In this document: positions 7,128 to 13,332 of the stretch, one piece after another | Layout of the letters: each line of letters begins with the position of its first letter | Position numbering within the stretch: the stretch's first letter is position 1 | Source: JAJYTI01 sp035302145 | Lineage (GTDB): Bacteria; Bacteroidota; Bacteroidia; Flavobacteriales; Flavobacteriaceae | Direction of reading: 5' to 3' | NCBI GenBank assembly: GCA_035302145.1 | Contig: DATGSX010000077.1 | Coordinates: 1 to 13,332 of the forward strand | Length of the DNA: 13,332 nt | The notes under the pieces: generated by a model | What the model was told of the DNA's origin: nothing | Database searches by the model: none | What the model saw: only the letters and a program-made list of their open reading frames with translations | Program-made: the position numbers and the translations under genes

Positions 7128-8081
7128 TTACGCTTTAATTTTGTTTATTTTTTTTTGAATTTTATCGACTATCGTTTGGGCCAACTTTTCCTTGCTCTCT
7201 ATAGTCCAACCTGCTACATGAGGGCTTAGGATTACGTTGTCTGCTTGCATTAAATACTGCAAGTCTTTCGGCAGTTGATCGGCTTGTGTAAATAAATTTT
7301 CGAATGAACTTTTCTCATATTCCAACACATCTAATCCTGCACCTAGTATTTTACCGGACTCTAGTGCGTTGACCAAATCTCTAGTAACCACGCTTTTCCC
7401 GCGTGCGGTATTTATAAACCAAAAAGGTTTGGCAAAGGCTTTTATAAAATCTGCATTTACCATTTGATTCGTTTTCTCTGTCCATGGCGTATGTAAACTT
7501 AGTACATCGGCTTCTTTTTGTAGTTGATTTAGACTGACCTGCTCCGCATTTTCATCGCCTATGTTTGGAAGGATGTCATGAAATAACACTTTACATCCAA
7601 ATCCGCTTAAGCGCTTAGCAAAAGCTTTTCCCATGTTTCCATAACCGATAAGCCCTACGGTTTTATGACCAAGCTCTACTCCGCGATTGGACTCTCTTGA
7701 CCATATACCTGATTTTACTTCTTTATTAGCTTGACTTAAATTATGTAAGAGGCTTAACAGCATACCTAAAGCATGTTCTGCTACAGCATCGCGATTCCCT
7801 TCGGGAGCCGAAAAAAGCAAAATGCCTTTTTCTTTTGCAAGTTCGGTGTCTATACTTTCTAATCCAGCACCTACGCGGCCTATAAACCGTAGGTTCTTTG
7901 CTGCTTCTAAGAATTCGGCATCGATAGTAATACGGCTGCGTACGATTACGCCAGTATAAGATGCTATTTTCTTTAGGATATCCGATCTAGAATCTGTGTA
8001 AGCTAAATCATTGGTAAACCCCATCCTCTCCAACTCAGCGAGCATTAATGGGTGATTTTTGTCTATGTGTAGTACTTTCAT
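7128..8081 (-). CDS. D-2-hydroxyacid dehydrogenase (phosphoglycerate dehydrogenase-like)
   Basis: 317 residues, the single-core length without the C-terminal ACT domain found in long SerA enzymes. The NAD-binding glycine motif is GYGNMG (146-151). The catalytic triad of the family is present: Arg227 in NTARG, Glu256 in DVLEYE and His288 in SPHVAGWT. The N-terminal half of the substrate domain shows RVGAGLESID (69-78) and SAPEGNRDAVAEHA (91-104), also characteristic. The reaction is reversible NAD(H)-dependent oxidation of a D-2-hydroxyacid. Closeness to PGDH-type sequences makes 3-phosphoglycerate (serine synthesis) possible, but glycerate, lactate or another 2-hydroxyacid cannot be excluded, so no gene symbol is given. 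It is the first gene of a pair with the thioesterase. The 21-bp repeat region lies immediately upstream. Confidence 0.92.
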   Translation of the reverse strand: MKVLHIDKNHPLMLAELERMGFTNDLAYTDSRSDILKKIASYTGVIVRSRITIDAEFLEAAKNLRFIGRVGAGLESIDTELAKEKGILLFSAPEGNRDAVAEHALGMLLSLLHNLSQANKEVKSGIWSRESNRGVELGHKTVGLIGYGNMGKAFAKRLSGFGCKVLFHDILPNIGDENAEQVSLNQLQKEADVLSLHTPWTEKTNQMVNADFIKAFAKPFWFINTARGKSVVTRDLVNALESGKILGAGLDVLEYEKSSFENLFTQADQLPKDLQYLMQADNVILSPHVAGWTIESKEKLAQTIVDKIQKKINKIKA

Positions 8082-8094
8082 GCGTGATTATAAT

Positions 8095-8102
8095 AAAACG
8101 TA
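8095..8102 (-). promoter_or_regulatory. Possible promoter -7 element for the dehydrogenase-thioesterase pair
   Basis: On the minus strand TACGTTTT matches TAnnTTTG at all but the last base, and a TTG lies 18 bp upstream of it (complement of 8121-8123). It sits 13 bp before the ATG at 8081. This is a weaker match than the other promoters in the window. Confidence 0.35.
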
Positions 8103-8292
8103 AAGTTAGTTTTTTGCTTGCAACTTAAAGAGTGCTTTGCTATGGATTTAATCCGATCTTAGTTTTATTTAAAAGTAGGATAAGAATCTAATTAAGTATT
8201 GTGACAAGTTAATCTATGACGCACATACATTATGGTACAGTGCTGCTTTAAATGATTATATAATAACGCTAGCTGCATAGTATCTTCTCTCA

Positions 8293-8670
8293 TTAAGTAA
8301 ATAGTTTAGGCTAATTGAGAACAATTCAAGGCGTATAGCCAAAGAGTTCAACTAAACCGTATAAGAGGGTATGGTCAAAGGTAAATAGGTAGAGACAATT
8401 TAAACCATGATTATTTTCATTGGCAATTAGCTAGAGGTAAATAAGAACAAGTTCGTAACTACTTAGTAGTAAGTTAAGCCTATCGATTTCACTTTCAGGC
8501 CAGCCGTAAATGAGTTCCTCACAATAGTCTATCAGATCCTTATGGTGGACAATGAGCTGGTCATTACCGCAAACGAGATTAGTGTAACGGACAATTAATC
8601 CGTGACGACCTTCCATTCTATTGTGTTTATAGTAGACTAGTTTGAGGTGAAAGTGAATGACTTTACTCTA
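8293..8670. repeat. Degenerate 21-bp periodic block, hidden left half of the array
   Basis: Laying the register of the main array (unit start 8671) leftwards gives 18 units without any gap. Over these 18, column 1 is A in 15, column 4 G in 13, column 8 A in 16, column 11 A in 15, column 12 G in 12 and column 14 T in 15. Column 8 stays A in six more units to about 8167, so the true edge may be further left. Individual units are too diverged to see as repeats pairwise. In reverse complement the unit next to the main array (8650-8670) matches a main-array unit (8902-8922) at 14 of 21 bases, against 7 of 21 directly, so this block seems inverted. A minus-strand open frame at 8431-8616 shows a Leu-Ile/Val pair every seven residues, which is a by-product of the period. 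Counts were made by eye. Confidence 0.65.
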
Positions 8671-9174
8671 TTGACGTATATCATAAGCTAATTGATGCAC
8701 GTCATTAGTGACTTGTTGTACGTCATCTATGGTTTGTTGTACGTCAATTGCAATTTGATGCACATCATTTATCGTTTGATGTACGTCATTTTCTATTTGT
8801 TGTATGTCAATTGCAACTTGATGCACGTCATTAGTGATTTGATGTACATCAGTTATGATTTGCTGTACGTCAATTGTAACTTGATGCACGTCATTAGTGA
8901 TTTGATGTACGTCATTTACTATCTGATGCTCGTCATTTGCAATTTGATGCACGTCATTTTCTATTTGTTGTACGTCAATTGTAACTTGATGCACATCATT
9001 TGTGATTTGATGTATGTCATTTATGATTTGTTGCACGTCAATTATAGTTTGATGCACGTCATTTTCTATTTGTTGTATGTCAATTGTAACTTGATGTACA
9101 TCATTTGTGATTTGATGTACGTCATTTAGGATTTGTTATGCATCAATTGGCGTTTGATGTACGTCAATTGGAAA
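8671..9174. repeat. Tandem array of 24 units of 21 bp
   Basis: 24 head-to-tail units, all exactly 21 bp, starting every 21 bp from 8671. The first (8671-8691) is diverged. A-type units start TTGATGYACGTCATT and B-type units start TTGTTGTAYGTCAATTG; the last 4-6 bases vary. TCA at columns 11-13 is invariant. The core TGATGTACGTCA is a near-palindrome centred on GTAC. B units occupy positions 3, 6, 9, 14, 17, 19 and 22 (numbering the unit at 8692 as 1), giving a mostly B-A-A 63-bp order. Units 7 and 10 are identical, as are 13 and 18. After 9174 a partial copy GTCAATTGCGAG (9175-9186) ends the array abruptly. It is not a CRISPR: there are no unique spacers. Both strands are open through much of it because 21 is a multiple of three. 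Remaining flanking DNA (8082-8292 apart from the weak promoter, and 9187-9527) shows nothing I can name. Confidence 0.95.
8944..9027. repeat. 84-bp duplicated segment inside the array, copy 1 (copy 2 at 9049-9132)
   Basis: Four consecutive 21-bp units are repeated 105 bp downstream at 9049-9132 with 80 of 84 bases identical. The first unit is the same in both copies, the second and third differ by one base each, and the fourth by two. This is the clearest sign of recent unequal exchange or slippage in multiples of the unit. Confidence 0.85.
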
Positions 9175-9527
9175 GTCAATTGCGAGTTATGCGTTATTTT
9201 AGTCTAATGTCTAGCAATATCATAGCTGCTATCGAAATACTACAGTGATTTTTGATAAAATCGAAATTTGAAAAACTTGAATGGAATTCAGTAGATAGGT
9301 AGCTTCATATAGTTTTTTAAAATAGGAATGGCATATAAATTGGAATCATTTCGGTTTTATTATTAGAATTTGAAGAAAGCGAGAAGGGGGCGAAAATATT
9401 TTTTAGTCTAGGTAAGGGAAGGATCCCATTCTTCTTCTATTACATAATTTTATCTCTTTATTTAAGGGAAGGTAGTAGCTACAAAGAAGCTTGATAATAG
9501 TTAGAGTGTATTTAGGATTTACCTCCT

Positions 9528-10280
9528 TTACTCCAATAGTACTGTTCCTACAAGGAGTATTCCAACGCCTACCAAGCCCCAATAAACATAGCGGAAAAAC
9601 CTTGTGTTGTTCATACGTTTGTTTAAATATCTACCTAGATATGTGGCAGGGATGGCGGTAAGTAACGCCCACAAAAAATAATGATGTACTTCGGAAGTCA
9701 CTAGGCCTTTGACATAATAACCAATGAGTCCAAGAAGGCTGGCGGGTAGGAAGTAAGCTTGCAAGGTAGCGCGAAAGTGTGTGGCACTCCATTGGCGTAA
9801 GTTGCCGTAGATTACCAGAGGTGGCCCATTTAAACCATATGCTCCTCCAAGGACACCAGATAGAAAGCCGCAGATTTGTAGCCAAGTTTTGCTGTCTTTG
9901 TCCAAAACTTTATTCTTCTTATTAAAAAGGGAATAAAGAGAGTAAAGCACTATTAAGGTTCCTAGAATGATTTTTATAAGCGTATCATCGGTGTAGAGCA
10001 ACAGTAAAACCCCAAATGGAATACCCAATGCAGCGTATAGCAAAAGCCATTTAGCGCTTTGAAAGTGTACCTTATTATGATCTTGAAGTAGGATTAAAGC
10101 GGCAACAACTACCGAAAGCATGACCGATAGGGGTACTGCTACATCTGCTGGTAAAAATAGAAGGAGTAAGGGCACTGCTACCAATGACTCACCAAAACCT
10201 AAGGTGGAGCGAACTAAGGTGGCGAGAAAGCTTATAAGGAGAATCCAGATTAGATTCGAGTGTACTATAGTTTCTAGCAA
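9528..10280 (-). CDS. TauE/SafE (DUF81) family membrane permease
   Basis: 250 residues with about eight hydrophobic segments, typical for this family. The two halves carry the repeated glycine-rich signature: STLGFGESLVAVPLL (25-39) and SGVLGGAYGLNGPPLVIYG (141-159). Family members export sulfite, sulfoacetate or other small organosulfur anions, or take up related anions; the substrate here is unknown. Translation seems to start at TTG (10280): no ATG occurs in frame until about residue 54, which would remove the first signature. The start lies two bases after the rsmA stop codon, so it is probably the last gene of the TPR-DUF4286-rsmA transcript and translated by coupling. No terminator hairpin was seen after the stop codon. 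Confidence 0.88.
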   Translation of the reverse strand: MLETIVHSNLIWILLISFLATLVRSTLGFGESLVAVPLLLLFLPADVAVPLSVMLSVVVAALILLQDHNKVHFQSAKWLLLYAALGIPFGVLLLLYTDDTLIKIILGTLIVLYSLYSLFNKKNKVLDKDSKTWLQICGFLSGVLGGAYGLNGPPLVIYGNLRQWSATHFRATLQAYFLPASLLGLIGYYVKGLVTSEVHHYFLWALLTAIPATYLGRYLNKRMNNTRFFRYVYWGLVGVGILLVGTVLLE

Positions 10281-10282
10281 AA

Positions 10283-11083
10283 TTACTCTTGGTCTAAATC
10301 CTCTTCTATGCGTCGGGTAAGTTCTACAAATGCTTCTGGGCTTAACTGTTCCGGACGCTTGTTAAAAATATCGTCTTTTCTTAAGTCATCGCTCAGTTGC
10401 AGAGATTTCAAACTGTTTCGCATGGTTTTTCTTCTTTGGTTAAAGGCTAGTTTTACAACGCGATACAGCATTTTTTCGCTACATGCTAATTCTAGGTTCT
10501 CTTTTCTGGTCAATCGTAAAACTCCACTATCTACTTTTGGAGGTGGGGAGAAAACCGAAGGAGGAACGGTAAACAAGTATTCTGTATCGTAAAACACCTG
10601 AGTGAGTACCGATAGAATGCCATATACCTTACTGCCTTCTTTAGAACAGATTCGTTGGGCTACTTCTTTTTGGAACATCCCGCTAAACTCTGGAATGAGA
10701 TGTTTGTTTTCTAGGGTTTTAAAAACTATCTGAGTAGAAATATTATATGGGAAGTTCCCAATAATAGCAAACGGTTTATTATCGAACAGATCGTCTAGTG
10801 GGTATTGTAAAAAATCCCCATGAATCATGTTCATCTCAAGTTCGGTGTAATGCTTTTTTAGGTAGTCGATAGATTCCTCATCTAAGTCGATTACGCTGAG
10901 TTTATACTCTTTTTCCAGAAGATATTTGGTCATCACCCCGGTTCCTGGGCCTATTTCTAGCACATGCTTATATCCTTCGCCTTGCAAAGTGTTGGCAATT
11001 TGACTTGCTATGTTTTCATCGGTTAGGAAGTGTTGTCCTAAATGTTTTTTGGCGCGAACGCTGTTTTTATGAGGTTTACTCAT
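10283..11083 (-). CDS. rsmA: 16S rRNA (adenine1518/1519-N6) dimethyltransferase RsmA (KsgA)
   Basis: 266 residues, the normal length. It transfers four methyl groups from SAM to two adjacent adenosines in the helix 45 loop of 16S rRNA, late in small-subunit assembly. The N-terminal GQHFL (16-20), the SAM-binding EIGPGTG (43-49), the catalytic NFPYNIS (110-116, the N-x-P-Y motif of adenine-N6 methyltransferases) and PPSVFSPPPKVDS (174-186) are all present. The C-terminal helical domain with AFNQRRKTMRNSL (213-225) completes the family pattern. Its start overlaps the end of the DUF4286 gene by 8 bp (ATGAGTAA), so translation is coupled, and the permease start follows two bases after its stop. 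Confidence 0.97.
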   Translation of the reverse strand: MSKPHKNSVRAKKHLGQHFLTDENIASQIANTLQGEGYKHVLEIGPGTGVMTKYLLEKEYKLSVIDLDEESIDYLKKHYTELEMNMIHGDFLQYPLDDLFDNKPFAIIGNFPYNISTQIVFKTLENKHLIPEFSGMFQKEVAQRICSKEGSKVYGILSVLTQVFYDTEYLFTVPPSVFSPPPKVDSGVLRLTRKENLELACSEKMLYRVVKLAFNQRRKTMRNSLKSLQLSDDLRKDDIFNKRPEQLSPEAFVELTRRIEEDLDQE

Positions 11084-11387
11084 GGGTGTGTATAATTTTC
11101 ATTTCGGTAGTAAAGGATACCAATTTACCGTGGAACTTATTGTTTAATTCGTTTAGTTTCTTGGCATCTTCTTTTATAAAAGCCTGAATGTCGTCTTGGC
11201 TTTTTGCAGTGTATTGTACCGCATAGGTTATTCCTCCCATCTCCTCGTTTACTTGCACTTGGGTCATAAGGGCTTTTATAAATTTGCCTGTAGCTATCAT
11301 CGCAGGGATATAGGTTTCTTTCATCCATTCTAGCCAGGTGTCATGCACACTTTCGTCAATATTGGTTGTAATGTTATAGATATACAT
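11076..11387 (-). CDS. DUF4286 family protein
   Basis: 103 residues from the ATG at 11387. The frame is open 30 codons further upstream, but that stretch overlaps the TPR gene and does not look like the family; MYIYNITTNIDESVHDTWLEWM is the usual DUF4286 start. The body (YIPAMIATGKFIKALMTQV, GGITYAVQYTAKS, DDIQAFIKEDAKKLN, FTTEMKII) suggests a small ferredoxin-like/dimeric alpha-beta barrel fold of about 100 residues. The function is not established. It starts 7 bp after the TPR stop and overlaps rsmA by 8 bp. Its position before rsmA recurs in Bacteroidota as far as I recall, which would suggest a link with ribosome maturation, but this is inference. Confidence 0.85.
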   Translation of the reverse strand: MYIYNITTNIDESVHDTWLEWMKETYIPAMIATGKFIKALMTQVQVNEEMGGITYAVQYTAKSQDDIQAFIKEDAKKLNELNNKFHGKLVSFTTEMKIIHTHE

Positions 11388-11394
11388 AGGTATT

Positions 11395-13194
11395 TTAAGT
11401 TTTTGGATTAAAATCGCCTCGCAATTTACGGAAACGTTTCCGAGCATCCACAAAGTAAATGCTATCGCTATAATCAAAAATGATTCGTTCGTAGTAGGTC
11501 ATAGCTTTTTCCGGCTGATTAAACTTTTCTTCGTAGAGGAGGCCAAGCCTGTAGAATGCTGCATCGGCAAGTAAATCATACGTATGTTCTTGCACGACCA
11601 CCTCCCAATGTTCGGCAGCTTGTTCATAATTTCCAAGGTCGAAATAAAGCTCACCCAATTTAAAATGGGCATCGTCTATAATACTTTTGCCTTGGTGGTT
11701 CACTAGAATATCGTTTAGCAGTTCTATAGCTTGCTGTGGTTTGTCTTGTAACACTAGTAAATCAGCTGCAGCGAAGTCTTTTAACGAGGTATGGGTACTA
11801 TCGCCTAGAATATTGTCTTGTATGCGTAGGTTTAAGAACATCGCATCATTGGCTATTAGCTGTGTAGTAGCACGCTTTAATACGTTTAATTGCGTGAGTG
11901 CCCATCTAAAGTCCCCTTTAAAATAACTGGTTTGTGCTATTTTAAAATTCGCCTCATGACCTAGTTCTTGTCCTTCCATGCTTCGCTGTACATGCGTATA
12001 TTGGATTAACGCCGGGTTGAATTGATTGTCGGTAACTAGTATATCGCCCAATAAAAGTCGGATGCTAGCTTCGTTATATCGAGGTAAATCTCGTTTAAGG
12101 ATTTCTCTTAACTGCTGTATGGCTTTCTTTTTTTCGTTTAATTTGTAGGCGATGAACTTAGCATAATCCATTTCTAGGATGGCTACATTAGCCTGCTCTT
12201 TATATTTAGCTATAAGATCCTTAAAGTGCGATACCACTTTTGGGTAGTCTTTTTCTTTTGCCGTAGCCACATCCAATTGTAATAACAGATGCTCACCATC
12301 GAAAATGGTTTGCATATCTCTTGGGTCCGCTTCTTCCAAGATATAGTTGGCAATATCTTTGGTCAACTCAAATGCCTCGTTTTGGTAAGCCAGTATAGCC
12401 AAGCTTTTTACCCGACCCAATCCTTCTTCTTTATCTCTTCTTCGGATGGCTTTTTCTTGTGTAAAGGCATTTCTATAGTTTTTCTCTTGAATAAACACCC
12501 AGCTGAGTAACTCGTAATACGTAAGCTTTGGCTCTTTTTGAATTTTCTGCAACAATACCCGCTTAAAAATTTGGTTGGCTTCGTTGTCTTTATCCTCTAG
12601 AATATAGTTCGAGAAATGATGTTGGGCAATGTTGTTATAGCGAGGCTCTTTTTCAATTAAGTCGATAAAAGTCAAAAACATCTCTTGTACTTTTCCTTGT
12701 TCGCCATACACGTAGGCTAAGCGTAACTGTAAGCTGGTGTTAGCATTTTCATTTTTCAAGGCTAGTTTGTATACTTCTTCGGCCCAATCGAGTAGATTAT
12801 AGCCCTCTAATGCTCTTCCTATGGTAGAGGCATACATAGGGCGTTCTCTCACTTCGTCCAAGGCCATTTGGTAATACTCATTCGCCCTAGATTCCTTTTC
12901 TTGCAAACGCGCATTTTGTGCCAACTCTACCAGAATACGTGGATTTCTTATAGCTCTTCGTTTTTCTTCTAACAATTGATGCGCTTTGTCATAGGCCTCT
13001 AATTCTTGGTGGGTTTTCACCAAATCGATAAAAAGATTGTAGTTGTTTGGCGATTTTTCGTAGAGCTGGCTGTATATCTCCAACGCTTTCTCGTAATCAC
13101 CACGATTAAAATAATTATCTGCTATGGACTTGTTTTGTCCATACGTCAGACTTGCAAATAAAAGTGCAAAAACGAAACCTATATATTTCCACAT
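11395..13194 (-). CDS. Secreted tetratricopeptide repeat protein
   Basis: 599 residues. The signal peptide MWKYIGFVFALLFASLTYG then Q points to export to the periplasm. Nearly the whole mature protein is TPR: ADNYFNRGDYEKALEIYSQL close to the N-terminus (about 25-45), YDKAHQLLEE, ANEYYQMALDE, YKLALKN, and a clear tandem at the C-terminus (about 504-590: DAHFKLGELYFDLGNYEQAA, then AAFYRLGLLYEE, then AMTYYERIIFDYSDS) of the BamD/YbgF-like type. The function is unknown; it is probably a protein-protein scaffold in the envelope. It is first in the operon with the DUF4286 gene, rsmA and the permease. A promoter match lies 32 bp upstream of the ATG. Confidence 0.9.
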   Translation of the reverse strand: MWKYIGFVFALLFASLTYGQNKSIADNYFNRGDYEKALEIYSQLYEKSPNNYNLFIDLVKTHQELEAYDKAHQLLEEKRRAIRNPRILVELAQNARLQEKESRANEYYQMALDEVRERPMYASTIGRALEGYNLLDWAEEVYKLALKNENANTSLQLRLAYVYGEQGKVQEMFLTFIDLIEKEPRYNNIAQHHFSNYILEDKDNEANQIFKRVLLQKIQKEPKLTYYELLSWVFIQEKNYRNAFTQEKAIRRRDKEEGLGRVKSLAILAYQNEAFELTKDIANYILEEADPRDMQTIFDGEHLLLQLDVATAKEKDYPKVVSHFKDLIAKYKEQANVAILEMDYAKFIAYKLNEKKKAIQQLREILKRDLPRYNEASIRLLLGDILVTDNQFNPALIQYTHVQRSMEGQELGHEANFKIAQTSYFKGDFRWALTQLNVLKRATTQLIANDAMFLNLRIQDNILGDSTHTSLKDFAAADLLVLQDKPQQAIELLNDILVNHQGKSIIDDAHFKLGELYFDLGNYEQAAEHWEVVVQEHTYDLLADAAFYRLGLLYEEKFNQPEKAMTYYERIIFDYSDSIYFVDARKRFRKLRGDFNPKT

Positions 13195-13225
13195 AATAGT
13201 AATAGCCTATAAAGAGGTTAAATTA

Positions 13226-13233
13226 CAAAATTA
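13226..13233 (-). promoter_or_regulatory. Promoter -7 element for the TPR-DUF4286-rsmA-permease operon
   Basis: On the minus strand TAATTTTG matches TAnnTTTG. It leaves a leader of about 25 nt before the ATG at 13194. No clear -33 element was found. The remaining bases to the window end (13234-13332) show no gene. Confidence 0.5.
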
Positions 13234-13332
13234 ACCTGCGTTATGCATAAATTGAATTGTAAATGTTGGTTTTATTGAGACCTTGGTAGTTAAAATAATA
13301 GAACAGTGTCTTTAGTTTCGTGATGCGTGATG

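Noticed and set aside
8431..8616. Minus-strand open frame of 61 codons with Leu-Ile/Val every seven residues
   Set aside because: The pattern continues through stop codons on both sides in the same frame, so it reflects the degenerate 21-bp DNA repeat rather than a protein.
8668..9057. Minus-strand open frame of 129 codons with heptad repeats, taken as a gene
   Set aside because: It begins at a GTG inside the array with no ATG in frame, and the repeat has no stop simply because 21 is divisible by three; the opposite strand is equally open. It is reported as a finding, not as a CDS.
8692..9129. Plus-strand open frame of 145 codons in the array
   Set aside because: Unit-to-unit changes fall on first codon positions and alter residues (Met/Leu, His/Tyr, Val/Ile), there is no promoter, and it is a side effect of the 21-bp period.
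8671..9174. CRISPR array
   Set aside because: Repeats are contiguous 21-mers with graded divergence and no unique spacers, and no cas genes are near.
9413..9472. Direct repeat TAAGGGAAGG at 9413-9422 and 9463-9472
   Set aside because: Ten bases in an AT- and purine-rich stretch, two copies 50 bp apart; it could be chance and has no linked feature.
13283..13320. Divergent promoter at the right end (TTG and TAGTTTCG)
   Set aside because: The -7-like element has a mismatch and the spacing to the TTG is too long (27 bp). The window ends before any gene could be seen.

Overview
The window reads as chromosomal DNA of a marine-type Flavobacteriaceae member (Bacteroidota). It is AT-rich. Several genes have the Bacteroidota sigma-A -7 element TAnnTTTG a short distance upstream of the chosen start, and Shine-Dalgarno sequences are not evident. 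The proteins belong to families typical of that group: a long PIG-L deacetylase with a C-terminal glutamine-amidotransferase-like domain, a DUF2911 protein, a DUF4286 protein next to rsmA, and a secreted TPR protein. The genus cannot be named from the sequence alone.

Layout. (1) 1-321: a leader region without a gene. It holds a pyrimidine-rich tract with 8-bp periodicity (171-218) and a promoter at 293-300. (2) 322-4606, plus strand: a compact operon of a PIG-L deacetylase, an overlapping 40-residue single-helix membrane protein, and a sodium:solute symporter. It ends in a strong hairpin (4622-4649) that also serves the convergent genes. (3) 4674-6608, minus strand: a three-domain lipoprotein (NlpE-like, COG3650-like, META/HslJ-like) followed by a DUF2911 protein, with a promoter and a dyad upstream. 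(4) 6690-8081, minus strand: a D-2-hydroxyacid dehydrogenase directly abutting a PaaI-like hotdog thioesterase. (5) 8082-9527: 1.45 kb without a convincing gene, containing a long 21-bp repeat array. (6) 9528-13194, minus strand: secreted TPR protein, DUF4286 protein, RsmA (KsgA) 16S rRNA dimethyladenosine methyltransferase and a TauE/SafE-type permease, all with tiny gaps or overlaps, so probably one transcript.

The main discovery candidate is the array. From 8671 to 9174 there are 24 head-to-tail 21-bp units without a single indel. They fall into two sub-types arranged largely as a 63-bp trimer (B-A-A) and include an 84-bp internal duplication with 80/84 identity. When the same 21-bp register is laid over the apparently unique DNA to the left (8293-8670), 18 more heavily diverged units appear, with six columns dominated by one base (12 to 16 of 18). 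These diverged units resemble the main array better in reverse complement, as if two arrays of opposite orientation met at 8670/8671 in phase. Altogether about 880 bp keep an exact 21-bp (two helical turns, or seven codons) phase. Stop codons interrupt the frames that follow this period, so I favour a structural or protein-binding DNA array, or a decayed coiled-coil gene, over a present gene.

A second candidate is the 40-residue membrane protein between the deacetylase and the symporter. It starts inside the end of one gene and stops on the base before the next begins, as expected for a small accessory subunit of the symporter.
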